This document shows positions 9,840-18,376 of a DNA stretch of 64,000 nucleotides, piece after piece. The notes under the pieces are model-generated. The model saw only the letters and a list, made by a program, of their open reading frames with translations, was not told the DNA's origin and ran no database searches. Position numbers and translations under genes: made by a program. Source of the DNA: Pseudomonas sp. UBA5706 (GTDB taxonomy: Bacteria > Pseudomonadota > Gammaproteobacteria > Pseudomonadales > Pseudomonadaceae); NCBI RefSeq assembly GCF_002419965.1, contig NZ_DIHC01000043.1:327388-391387 (forward strand), given 5' to 3'. The stretch's first letter is position 1; each line of letters starts with the position of its first letter.

Positions 9840-11804
9840 ATGCACACCTTTGGTAATCGTCGTGATATCGACGGGCTGCGGGCTCTGGCCGTCATTGCGG
9901 TGGTGCTTTACCACTTCGGGTTCAGCGCTTTCAGCGGCGGTTTCGTGGGCGTGGACGTTTTTTTCGTCATCTCCGGCTTTTTGATCACCTCAATCATATG
10001 TCGAGAAATCAACGCAGGACGCTTCAGTTTTATTGATTTCTGGGCCCGTCGTGCCCGCCGTATCATCCCCGCCTTGAGCGTGGTGATGTTCGCTGTGTTG
10101 CTGGTGGGCTGGTTGATGATGCCGGCCAACGACTACTCGCAACTGGGGCGCGCGGTGCGTTATCAGGCGACGTTCGTCTCCAACATCCTGTTCATGCGTC
10201 AGGACGGCTATTTCAATCCCGCCTCGGATTTCAAACCGCTGCTGCATACCTGGTCGCTCTCGGTCGAAGAACAGTACTACATCCTTTTTCCGCTGCTGAT
10301 GGTGCTGCTGACGCGGTACCTGCGGCATTGGCGCTGGATGTTATTCGGCCTGCTGGCGTTGTCGTTCGTGCTCAATGTGTGGGTGATCAAGCGCAACCCC
10401 GATGAGGCGTTTTTCCTGCTGCCGATGCGAGCGTGGGAGTTGTTGTGCGGAGCAATGCTGGCGGTATTGCCGGCGTCTGATCGCAAGCTGCCTGCTTGGG
10501 TTTATCAAGCCGTCAGCCTGTTAGGGTTACTGGCGGTGCTCTACGCAATTTTCGGTTTCGACAAATACACGCCGTTCCCTGGCTGGGCTGCGCTGCTGCC
10601 AGTGCTGGGCGCGACGGCGATGATCTGGGCCAACGGTCAAGCACCGACCCTGGTAGGGCGGCTGTTGAGCTTGCGGGCCATGGTCGCGGTCGGCCTGATT
10701 TCCTATTCCTGGTATTTATGGCACTGGCCCGTTTTCGTCTACGCCAATGCCGTGTCTGTGGACGGCATGCAGGCGTGGGAGGCTGGCGGCTGGGTCGTTC
10801 TCACCCTCGCGCTGGCGTGGTTGAGCTGGCGCCTGGTGGAATTGCCATTTCGCGATAAACGTTTGCTGTCCGGTCGCAAGCCCGTGTTGTTCGCGGGGCT
10901 GGCAACGCTGCTGGTTATAGGTCTGGCCGGCCAGTGGGTGCGATCAAGCGATGGCGTGCCCCATCGGTTATCGGGACAGGCGCTGCAGTATGCGCAGGCT
11001 CGCGATTGGAGGCTTGGGCAGATGGATTGCCTGCTGCAACCGGGCAGTAATGACATGAGCAAAGTCTGTCGCTTCGGTGGCGATGAGCAAATCGCGCCGG
11101 TGCAACTGGTATGGGGCGACAGTCATGCTGCGGCGTTGATGCCCGCTATCGACGCAGACGCCAAGCGGTACGGGACCGCGGTCTGGCTGGCAAGCCTGTC
11201 CGGTTGCCTGCCGATTACGGGGCACGAACCCCGTCAGCAATGTCAGGACTTCAACCAGGCTACCTTGCAATCCATTCGCGAACACAAGGTGCGCGATGTG
11301 GTGCTGGCTGCGCGCTGGAGCCTGTATCTGTACGGTGAAGAAGACGGTGACATGCAGCATGTGCTGTATAGAGGCGACAGTCGTTCGGTCGCCGAGCAGA
11401 AAGTGGCCAGGGACCTGACGGCGATGGTGCGCAGTTTGCGTGATGCAGGCGCGCAGGTTTGGATTTTCAAAGAGGTGCCACTGCAACGGCAGGGTACGGT
11501 GGCGCGTCTGGCGAGCCTGGCAATGGTCGGGCGCTCCGCTGAGCGACTAGGCCGGCCACTTGCCGAACACCTGGCGCGCCAGCAGTTTCTGAATTCGCTG
11601 TTCACACAGTTGAGCGAGCAAGACCCTCACGTGCATATCCTCGATCCGACGCCGTTGATGTGCCTTGGGGGCATCTGTCGAGCCGAATTCGACGGCTACT
11701 CACAGTACATGGATGAAAATCATCTTTCAGATAAAGGCGGGGAGCGCATGAAGTCGCTGCTAACGCCGATTTTCCTCAGCGAAAATGCCGTTCAAAGCCG
11801 CTGA
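9840..11804 (+). CDS. Membrane acyltransferase (OafA/YrhL type) with C-terminal SGNH domain
   Basis: A 654-residue protein that probably O-acetylates a surface polysaccharide. The N-terminal ~350 residues form an acyltransferase-3 domain of about ten membrane helices, starting with RDIDGLRALAVIAVVLYHFG and the GGFVGVDVFFVISGFL segment. The C-terminal part is a periplasmic SGNH domain: GDSH with Ser at about 428, and the catalytic Asp/His pair in DENH at about 625-628. Acyl chains are thought to cross the membrane in the first domain and be transferred by the second. Start ATG has GGAG upstream. The acceptor glycan cannot be inferred, and no polysaccharide cluster is adjacent. Confidence 0.87.
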   Translation: MHTFGNRRDIDGLRALAVIAVVLYHFGFSAFSGGFVGVDVFFVISGFLITSIICREINAGRFSFIDFWARRARRIIPALSVVMFAVLLVGWLMMPANDYSQLGRAVRYQATFVSNILFMRQDGYFNPASDFKPLLHTWSLSVEEQYYILFPLLMVLLTRYLRHWRWMLFGLLALSFVLNVWVIKRNPDEAFFLLPMRAWELLCGAMLAVLPASDRKLPAWVYQAVSLLGLLAVLYAIFGFDKYTPFPGWAALLPVLGATAMIWANGQAPTLVGRLLSLRAMVAVGLISYSWYLWHWPVFVYANAVSVDGMQAWEAGGWVVLTLALAWLSWRLVELPFRDKRLLSGRKPVLFAGLATLLVIGLAGQWVRSSDGVPHRLSGQALQYAQARDWRLGQMDCLLQPGSNDMSKVCRFGGDEQIAPVQLVWGDSHAAALMPAIDADAKRYGTAVWLASLSGCLPITGHEPRQQCQDFNQATLQSIREHKVRDVVLAARWSLYLYGEEDGDMQHVLYRGDSRSVAEQKVARDLTAMVRSLRDAGAQVWIFKEVPLQRQGTVARLASLAMVGRSAERLGRPLAEHLARQQFLNSLFTQLSEQDPHVHILDPTPLMCLGGICRAEFDGYSQYMDENHLSDKGGERMKSLLTPIFLSENAVQSR

Positions 11805-11877
11805 TTGCGTGTTCGACAGCTGCTGTCGGCCGTCATAGCAGGTAGGATGTGCATCTATTTGTTAAGTGGCCGGGTTA

Positions 11878-13344
11878 ATGAAATTCAAGGATCTACGGGA
11901 TTTCGTGCAGCAGCTTGAGCAGCGCGGAGAGTTGAAACGCATTCAGGTGCCCATCTCCCCGGTGCTGGAGATGACCGAAGTGTGCGACCGGACCCTGCGC
12001 AACAAGGGTCCCGCCTTGCTGTTCGAAAACCCGACGGGCTTTGATATCCCGGTCTTGGGCAACCTGTTCGGCACGCCGGAACGCGTGGCTATGGGCATGG
12101 GCGCCGAGTCAACCGAAGAGCTGCGCGAGATTGGCAAGTTGCTGGCCTTTCTCAAAGAGCCCGAGCCACCAAAAGGCCTGAAAGACGCTTGGTCCAAGCT
12201 GCCGATCTTCAAGAAAGTCATCGCCATGGCCCCGAAAGTGGTGAGGGACGCACCGTGCCAGGAAGTTGTAATAGAAGGCGATGACGTCGATCTGGGCATG
12301 CTGCCTGTGCAGACCTGCTGGCCGGGCGATGTCGGCCCGCTGATCACATGGGGCCTGACCGTCACCAAAGGCCCGAACAAGGAACGCCAGAACCTGGGCA
12401 TCTATCGCCAACAGGTCATCGGTCGCAATAAAGTCATCATGCGTTGGCTAAGCCACCGCGGCGGCGCACTGGATTACAAGGAATGGTGCGACAAACATCC
12501 TGGCCAGCCATTCCCGGTTTCCGTGGCGCTGGGTGCTGACCCTGCGACGATTCTTGGCGCGGTCACGCCGGTCCCCGACAGCCTTTCCGAGTACGCCTTC
12601 GCTGGTCTGCTGCGGGGCAACCGCACCGAGCTGATCAAGTGCCGTGGTAACGACCTGCAAGTGCCGTCGAGTGCGGAAATTGTTCTGGAAGGTGTCATTC
12701 ATCCGGGCGAAATGGCCGATGAAGGGCCATATGGCGATCACACCGGCTATTACAACGAAGTCGATAGCTTCCCGGTCTTCACCGTCCAGCGCATTACGCA
12801 CCGCATCAAGCCGATCTATCACAGCACCTATACCGGGCGTCCGCCGGATGAGCCTGCGATCCTGGGCGTGGCGCTGAACGAGGTGTTTGTACCCATCCTG
12901 CAGAAGCAGTTTCCGGAGATCACCGACTTCTACCTGCCGCCGGAGGGCTGCTCGTACCGCATGGCGGTGGTGACCATGAAGAAGCAGTACCCGGGCCACG
13001 CGAAGCGCGTGATGCTGGGTGTCTGGTCGTTCTTGCGACAATTCATGTACACCAAGTTCGTTATCGTCACCGACGACGACATCAATGCCCGGGACTGGAA
13101 CGACGTCATCTGGGCGATCACCACGCGCATGGACCCCAAGCGCGATACGGTAATGATCGACAATACGCCAATCGATTACCTCGACTTCGCCTCGCCGGTC
13201 TCAGGGCTGGGCTCGAAGATGGGGCTTGATGCCACACATAAATGGCCGGGCGAGACCACCCGTGAATGGGGTCGCGCCATCGTCAAGGACGAAGCCGTCA
13301 CTCGCCGGATCGACGATATCTGGCATCAGTTGGGAATAGATTGA
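11878..13344 (+). CDS. ubiD: 3-octaprenyl-4-hydroxybenzoate carboxy-lyase
   Basis: Prenylated-FMN-dependent decarboxylase of ubiquinone biosynthesis. The ATG at 11878 gives MKFKDLRDFV and 488 residues, matching the family; an in-frame GTG at 11866 is not needed. Family landmarks include ERVAMGMG near the N-terminus, the SHRGGALDYKEW block, HPGEMADEGPYGDHTGYY and the catalytic-region segment EVDSFPVFTVQRITHR. The stop codon overlaps the start of the following flavin-reductase gene (TGATG), so the two are translationally coupled, resembling the ubiD-fre pairing of E. coli. Confidence 0.96.
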   Translation: MKFKDLRDFVQQLEQRGELKRIQVPISPVLEMTEVCDRTLRNKGPALLFENPTGFDIPVLGNLFGTPERVAMGMGAESTEELREIGKLLAFLKEPEPPKGLKDAWSKLPIFKKVIAMAPKVVRDAPCQEVVIEGDDVDLGMLPVQTCWPGDVGPLITWGLTVTKGPNKERQNLGIYRQQVIGRNKVIMRWLSHRGGALDYKEWCDKHPGQPFPVSVALGADPATILGAVTPVPDSLSEYAFAGLLRGNRTELIKCRGNDLQVPSSAEIVLEGVIHPGEMADEGPYGDHTGYYNEVDSFPVFTVQRITHRIKPIYHSTYTGRPPDEPAILGVALNEVFVPILQKQFPEITDFYLPPEGCSYRMAVVTMKKQYPGHAKRVMLGVWSFLRQFMYTKFVIVTDDDINARDWNDVIWAITTRMDPKRDTVMIDNTPIDYLDFASPVSGLGSKMGLDATHKWPGETTREWGRAIVKDEAVTRRIDDIWHQLGID

Positions 13345-14312
13345 TGCGCGTAACCTTGCAGCCATCAGGCGCAGTACTTCAAACCTTGCCAGGCGAGCGG
13401 ATTCTCGATGCCGCCCAGCGCCTGGGCTACGAATGCCCGCAAAGCTGTCGCAACGGCAATTGCCATATCTGCTCAGCGCTGCTGGTTGAAGGCAGTGTCG
13501 AGCAGGCGGGCGAGGTCAAGGGCCATGGGGAAATCTACACCTGCCTGGCCGTGCCGCAGGAGGACTGCGTGGTGCTGTGGGACAGCGTCTTGCCTCTGGG
13601 AGATCTGCCGGTGCGCACGTTCGCTTGTCAGGTTCTCGAGTGTGCCGAAGTCGGCGGCGACGTCTGGCGCGTGACATTGCGTGCCCCGGCCGGCAAGCCG
13701 CCGCGCTACCACGCCGGTCAGTACCTGATGATCAATCGCGATGACGGCGAGAAATCCGCCTTCTCGATGGCCTCCGCCCCGGAAAGCGGCCGCGATCTGG
13801 AATTCCACGTGCTGGCCCGCGAAGCCAGTGCGCAAAACCTGATCAAACAGCTGCAGCGCGAGGGCATGGCACGTGTCGAATTGCCGTTTGGCGACACGCA
13901 CCTGGGTGAGCTGCCTGACGGTCCGCTGGTATTGATCGCGGCGGGCACTGGCATGGGCCAGATGCACAGCCTGATCGAGCATTGCCGCTCCAAAGGCTTC
14001 CCGTACCCGGTGCACGTGTACTGGGGCGTTCGCCGCCCCGAGGATTTCTACGAACTCAAGCACTGGGACGAGTGGAAGACCCTGCCCAACCTGTACCTGC
14101 ACAAAATCGTCAGCGATCTGTGCGGCTGGGAAGGTCGCTGCGGAATGTTGCATGAAGCGGTGTGTGAAGACTTTGCGGATCTGAAATCGATTCATGTTTA
14201 CGCCAGCGGATCCCCCGCGATGGTCTATTCCACATTGGACGCCTTGGTCGTCGCTGGTATGGATGCCCACCAGATGCGCGCCGACGTTTTCGCCTACGCA
14301 CCGCGTGGCTGA
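13344..14312 (+). CDS. 2Fe-2S ferredoxin/NAD(P)H-flavin oxidoreductase (annotated in relatives as CDP-6-deoxyglucoseen reductase)
   Basis: A 322-residue electron-transfer protein starting with the ATG that overlaps the ubiD stop. Order of domains: plant-type ferredoxin (residues 1-90, with the cysteine cluster in CPQSCRNGNCHIC at 31-43 and a further Cys in EIYTCLAVP), FAD-binding barrel (PPRYHAGQYLMI, AFSMAS), and NAD-binding domain (AAGTGMGQMHSLIEH, YWGVRRPEDFY, VYASGSPAMVYSTLDAL). The name used in databases comes from sugar-deoxygenation enzymes, but no such pathway is here. Coupling to ubiD suggests it supplies reduced flavin or electrons to the UbiD/UbiX system, by analogy with E. coli Fre. 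That role is inference. Confidence 0.86.
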   Translation: MRVTLQPSGAVLQTLPGERILDAAQRLGYECPQSCRNGNCHICSALLVEGSVEQAGEVKGHGEIYTCLAVPQEDCVVLWDSVLPLGDLPVRTFACQVLECAEVGGDVWRVTLRAPAGKPPRYHAGQYLMINRDDGEKSAFSMASAPESGRDLEFHVLAREASAQNLIKQLQREGMARVELPFGDTHLGELPDGPLVLIAAGTGMGQMHSLIEHCRSKGFPYPVHVYWGVRRPEDFYELKHWDEWKTLPNLYLHKIVSDLCGWEGRCGMLHEAVCEDFADLKSIHVYASGSPAMVYSTLDALVVAGMDAHQMRADVFAYAPRG

Positions 14313-14497
14313 CCGTTCGCCCGATGACGAGAGTGGTGGAGAGCTAATTGCATCAGAATACGTGCAGGGTCTGTTTTAAGGCGCTTCGATCCGCACGTTG
14401 CTCGTATTGGTGACAAAGTGTTGATCCACTGTTGCCCGAGCCGCTTTGAAAGTATTCAGCACTGCGCTGGCATCCTATCTGCCAGTGAGGGAGCCAG

Positions 14498-15172
14498 ATG
14501 GAGAGTCAAATCAATAGCTTGGTGGAAGCCGTACACGACGGTCTAGGCCTGTCTTACCCACCCGTTATCGACCTTGGGCCGAAGCTGACCCGTGAACAAC
14601 TCCTCGCTTCGATGCACGCCACCATGAGCCGGCACAATGGCGGCCCTGTCTGGCTGTTCGCCTATGGTTCGCTTATATGGCGCCCCGAATGCTCCGCCGT
14701 AGAGCGTCAGCGCGGTCGAGTGCACGGCTATCACAGGGGCCTTTATCTGTGGTCCCACGAACACCGCGGCACGCCCGAGCAGCCAGGCTTGGTCTTTGGC
14801 CTGGATCGCGGCGGCTCCTGCAGCGGTTTCGCCTATCGTCTTCCAGAAGAAAACATCCAAGCGTCCTTGCTGGCGTTGTGGGAACGAGAAATGCCGTTCC
14901 CTTCCTATCGCCCACACTGGCTCAGCTGCCGACTCGAAGATGGCAGCAAAGTCCAGGCCTTAGGCTTCGTGCTAGAGCGGCACCTACCCAGCTACGCCGG
15001 AAATCTGCCTGACAGTGTCCTGACCCAAGTGCTGGCCAGTGCCAGCGGTCGCTACGGCACCACTCGCGAATACGTCGAACAGACAATTCATGCACTGCGT
15101 AACCATGCAATGCCGGATGTAAGTCTGGAGGAGCGGTTCAAGCGCTGTAAGCCAATCTTATTGGCGGTTTGA
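14498..15172 (+). CDS. ChaC-type glutathione-specific gamma-glutamylcyclotransferase
   Basis: Likely cleaves glutathione to 5-oxoproline and Cys-Gly. The protein has 224 residues. It shows the family's nucleotide-like substrate loop YGSLIW (56-61), the RVHGYHRGLYLWSHEHRGT block, and the catalytic acidic residue region LWEREM (Glu at about 129-131). Start ATG has a GAGGGAG ribosome binding site. The gene stands alone between the ubiD pair and glpT; gshA, encoding the first glutathione synthesis enzyme, lies in this window at 47.9-49.5 kb but is not linked. Confidence 0.88.
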   Translation: MESQINSLVEAVHDGLGLSYPPVIDLGPKLTREQLLASMHATMSRHNGGPVWLFAYGSLIWRPECSAVERQRGRVHGYHRGLYLWSHEHRGTPEQPGLVFGLDRGGSCSGFAYRLPEENIQASLLALWEREMPFPSYRPHWLSCRLEDGSKVQALGFVLERHLPSYAGNLPDSVLTQVLASASGRYGTTREYVEQTIHALRNHAMPDVSLEERFKRCKPILLAV

Positions 15173-15386
15173 CGCCACCATGAGACCGTAGCACCGGAGA
15201 GTGTCGATCACAGGTTTTGATGACGAGACTCTTGTAGAAGACGCCGGAGGTTACGGCGGCAGCGAAAGCGGTGGGTCAAGCGCACTGATTCACCTGAATC
15301 ACCGTTTCGCCAATAAGTCGGCCCCTACAGACATCGGAGTCTAGTCCTGCAGGAGCCGGCATGTTGCGCTCGCGCGCTGCTAGGTG

Positions 15387-16724
15387 CTACCGAGACTGAC
15401 TCGCCACGCGCGTATGCCGCAGCGTCGGCGCCAGGAACACGATCGACAGCACGCACGCTGCGACCAGAATCACAAAGCCGCCATCCCAGCCGAAATGATC
15501 GACGGTGTAGCCCATCAGCGCGCTCGCTGCGACCGAGCCACCCAGATAGCCGAACAGCCCCGTGAAACCCGCAGCCGTACCCGCTGCCTTCTTGGGCGCC
15601 AGCTCAAGCGCTTGCAAACCGACCAGCATCACCGGGCCATAAATCAGGAAGCCAATTGAGATCAGCGCGATCATGTCGATCGTCGGGTTACCCGGTGGAT
15701 TGAGCCAGTACACCAGCGTCGCCACGGTCACCAGCAGCATGAACACAATGCCGGTCAGACCACGGTTGCCGCGGAAAATCTTGTCCGACATCCAGCCGCA
15801 CAGCAACGTGCCTGGAATGCCTGCCCACTCATAGAAGAAATAGGCCCACGACGTGGTATCAACATTGAAGTGCTTGGCTTCCTTCAAATAGGTCGGTGCC
15901 CAATCCAGCACGCCATAACGCAGCAGGTAAACGAAGACGTTCGCCAGCGCGATGTACCAGAGCATCTTGTTGCGCAGCACATATTTGACGAAGATTTCCT
16001 TAGCGCTGAATTCTTCTTCATGGCTCGCATCGTAGCCTTCCGGATAATCGTTCTTGTACTCCTCCACCGGCGGCAGCCCCACCGATTGCGGGGTATCGCG
16101 CATGGTGATGAACGCAAACAGGGCGACGAACAGCGCGACCGCCGCAGGCACGTAAAACGCGGCGTGCCAGTCGTTGGTCCAGCCCAGGCCCAACAGGAAC
16201 AGCGGGCCTATCAGGCCACCGCCGACGTTATGCGCCACGTTCCACACCGACACCACGCCGCCACGCTCCTTCTGCGACCACCAATGCACCATCGTCCGCC
16301 CGCTCGGCGGCCAACCCATGCCCTGAGCCCAGCCGTTGATGAACAGCAGGATAAACATGATGGTCACGCTCGACGTCGCCCAAGGCGCGAAACCGAACAC
16401 GAACATCGTCGCGGCCGAGACCAACAGACCGAACGGTAGGAAATAACGTGGATTGGAGCGATCCGACACCAGCCCCATCAGAAATTTCGAGAGACCGTAC
16501 GCAATGGCAATCGCCGAAATCGCCACGCCCAACTCACCCCGTGTATAGCCCTGATCAATCAGGTACGGCATGGCCAGCGAGAAGTTCTTGCGCAGCAGGT
16601 AGTAGCCGGCATAACCGAAGAAAATACCGGCGAAAATCTGCCAGCGCAGGCGGCGGTAAGTGCTATCGACACGCTCGGCAGGCAACGGTGCCTGATGCGC
16701 GGCAGGTTTGAAAAAGGCAAACAT
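15387..16724 (-). CDS. glpT: Glycerol-3-phosphate:phosphate antiporter
   Basis: Inner-membrane major-facilitator protein importing sn-glycerol-3-phosphate in exchange for phosphate. It has 445 residues and twelve predicted helices. Organophosphate:phosphate-antiporter landmarks include FGYAGYYLLRKNFSLAMP, the SDRSNPRYFLPFGL loop, and NGWAQGMGWPPSGRTMVHW, the family signature. The ATG at 16724 is preceded by CTGGAG on the coding strand. The upstream region (16725-16800) is AT-rich with paired TTTTCG/GCGAA motifs that might be regulator sites; no operator is assigned. Confidence 0.95.
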   Translation of the reverse strand: MFAFFKPAAHQAPLPAERVDSTYRRLRWQIFAGIFFGYAGYYLLRKNFSLAMPYLIDQGYTRGELGVAISAIAIAYGLSKFLMGLVSDRSNPRYFLPFGLLVSAATMFVFGFAPWATSSVTIMFILLFINGWAQGMGWPPSGRTMVHWWSQKERGGVVSVWNVAHNVGGGLIGPLFLLGLGWTNDWHAAFYVPAAVALFVALFAFITMRDTPQSVGLPPVEEYKNDYPEGYDASHEEEFSAKEIFVKYVLRNKMLWYIALANVFVYLLRYGVLDWAPTYLKEAKHFNVDTTSWAYFFYEWAGIPGTLLCGWMSDKIFRGNRGLTGIVFMLLVTVATLVYWLNPPGNPTIDMIALISIGFLIYGPVMLVGLQALELAPKKAAGTAAGFTGLFGYLGGSVAASALMGYTVDHFGWDGGFVILVAACVLSIVFLAPTLRHTRVASQSR

Positions 16725-16913
16725 CGAGACACTCCAGATTTTTATATTGTTATGCGAATCCGAATATTACATTTTCGTTACAGAAAATAGGAAGGGTTCT
16801 CGTCGCTCAAAATGCCAGATTCAGGCGATTTTGCGTGTTGGATTACGAACATGGCGTGAATGTGTATTTGCTAGTTGCTCGATTCAGAAGCGTCCTATAT
16901 GAGAGTAAGAATT

Positions 16914-16936
16914 GATCACGTTACCGCTGCGTGATC
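16914..16936. repeat. Inverted repeat at the left edge of the accessory block
   Basis: GATCACG (16914-16920) and CGTGATC (16930-16936) form perfect seven-base arms around nine bases, 49 bases before the first TonB-domain gene. There is no T-run, so it is more likely an operator or mRNA hairpin than a terminator. Function unknown. Confidence 0.5.
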
Positions 16937-16984
16937 CAGGCCATACCATCGCCGCCATCGATACGTCGGCTTAGGGGGTTCAGG

Positions 16985-17479
16985 TTGGAAATCTTCGCGT
17001 TCATCTGGTCGCTGCTTTTTCCTTCCCAAATGCAGCCTGAAGGTTGGCCGGTGCCTGTCACTTCGCCTGCTCCTGCTTACCCCGGACACCTACTGCGTGC
17101 TGAGTACCCGGGCAAGGTGCGCGTTTACCTTACAGTTGACAGCTACGGCGCCATTCTCGGCATCCGGCCTGTGGAACGCTCTCATCCCGACCTTGCGCGG
17201 TCTGTCAGGCAGGTCAATGAGCGATGGCGATTCAAGCCTTGGGAGCCCTCCGAGACGCAGCCCCCGAAAACCGAAGTGATGCTGCTTGTGCGGTTTGGCA
17301 GCCAGGGCCGCGAGGCGTTTTCCCCTGACATCGCCGTGGGGCTGGAGAACGCCCCCTGTGCCTATCTCAATCAGGAAGTGGCCTTCAGTCGGCAGGATTA
17401 TCCGAAAGCGCCCCTCAGGGACGTCGATCTGTTCGCTTACACCTTCGAATCTCTGAACAGCCATTTTGTGAGGGTTTAG
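16985..17479 (+). CDS. Solitary TonB C-terminal-domain protein, cut short by an amber codon
   Basis: The TTG at 16985, six bases after AGGGGG, is the best-supported start (164 residues). The frame is open further upstream, but without a ribosome binding site. A short hydrophobic leader (MEIFAFIWSLLFPS) is followed by a TonB-C fold: GKVRVYLTVDSYGAILGIRPVE, then WRFKPWEP. There is no proline-rich linker and no long membrane anchor, so it is not a canonical TonB. It is a paralogue of the next gene: both share a C-terminal Cys-plus-FAYTF motif. The frame ends at TAG (17477-17479), yet sequence matching the paralogue's tail continues in frame to TGA at 17573-17575, so this is probably a truncated product. 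Confidence 0.62.
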   Translation: MEIFAFIWSLLFPSQMQPEGWPVPVTSPAPAYPGHLLRAEYPGKVRVYLTVDSYGAILGIRPVERSHPDLARSVRQVNERWRFKPWEPSETQPPKTEVMLLVRFGSQGREAFSPDIAVGLENAPCAYLNQEVAFSRQDYPKAPLRDVDLFAYTFESLNSHFVRV

Positions 17480-17575
17480 GTACCGACTCCTGCCACTCGC
17501 AAAGACTTGTTTCGGCAAATGAATGACGCGATCCCAGCAGTTGTTGCGCAATGCCAGATTTATCCACAGCAGTGA
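17480..17575 (+). pseudogene. In-frame remnant tail beyond the amber codon
   Basis: Read in the frame of the preceding gene, the 31 codons after TAG encode VPTPATRKDLF followed by MNDAIPAVVAQCQIYP and a TGA stop. This resembles the end of the downstream paralogue (ATRLKM, then LVAAVPEIVAACRAQP). The homology past a stop codon implies the ancestral reading frame ended at 17575 and a single C-to-T change (CAG to TAG) could explain the truncation. Confidence 0.55.
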
Positions 17576-17673
17576 TTTGCCGAGTTTCTGCCCAGGGATG
17601 TTCGAAGCGCGCTGAGCTGGACCCAAGTCAGCCCGCCTTAAAGGACTGCTCAAGAAATGAACGGAGTGATTTG

Positions 17674-18309
17674 GTGAAGACGTTTTTATTAAGCCTTCTA
17701 TTGCTGTTGATAGGCCCTTCAGAGGCTGTATCGAACGAACTGGACTACGAGCTGCAATCAGCCCCTCGCTATCCGCGCTCGCTGTATGAAAACGGGGTCT
17801 CGGGCGTGGCAATCATTGAGTTCAGTGCCCACAGCGATGGCCCAATCACTAACGTCAAAGTCGTCGACAGCTCGCACCTTAAATTCGCCCAGTCAGCCGT
17901 GCGAGCGGTTACGCACTGGCGTGTGAAACCCTGGCAGCTGGCGCCGGGCATGCCTGATGTCGGGGGAGTTAGGCAAGAACTCTATTTCACTCACACCGAA
18001 GAAGGAAATGAACCCCATCGCTGGATTCGCCAGCGGGTGCGATGGGTTTCCTGTTCAATGTTCAACAACGCGCTGGCCGACTTCCAGGCTCATTCACCTG
18101 ATCGGGTGTGGGTCGACATGCATTACTTCGCCTACACCTTCAAGGTGCTGGCGAGATCGGCGACCCGGCTGAAGATGACTGACGAGCAAAGAGAGGAGAC
18201 GGGGCATGCGTTGGTCGCCGCTGTCCCGGAGATTGTCGCGGCGTGCAGGGCGCAGCCGGATAGGCGTTATCGGGATGTGCTGTCGGAAAGGCTTCGAGGG
18301 ATGCTCTGA
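17674..18309 (+). CDS. Exported solitary TonB C-terminal-domain protein
   Basis: A GTG at 17674, seven bases after GGAG, starts a 211-residue protein. It has a signal peptide or short anchor (KTFLLSLLLLLIGPSEAVS) followed by a TonB-C domain: RYPRSLYENGVSGVAIIEF, then TNVKVVDSSHLKFAQSAVRAV and HWRVKPWQ. It lacks the proline-rich spacer of genuine energy-transducing TonB. An extra C-terminal region of about 90 residues, containing a Cys and the HYFAYTF motif, is shared with the upstream paralogue. It may act in the periplasm on TonB-dependent transport or another envelope process. Function unknown. Confidence 0.72.
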   Translation: MKTFLLSLLLLLIGPSEAVSNELDYELQSAPRYPRSLYENGVSGVAIIEFSAHSDGPITNVKVVDSSHLKFAQSAVRAVTHWRVKPWQLAPGMPDVGGVRQELYFTHTEEGNEPHRWIRQRVRWVSCSMFNNALADFQAHSPDRVWVDMHYFAYTFKVLARSATRLKMTDEQREETGHALVAAVPEIVAACRAQPDRRYRDVLSERLRGML

Positions 18310-18376
18310 TCTGGCGATCAGGGGGTTGAAGTACTGAGATTTGCGAACGTATTTATTGAGATGGGTGAAGAAGTTC

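Noticed and set aside
16708..16902. 64-residue plus-strand frame overlapping the glpT start
   Set aside because: It overlaps the start of glpT and its promoter region, has no ribosome binding site and no family resemblance.
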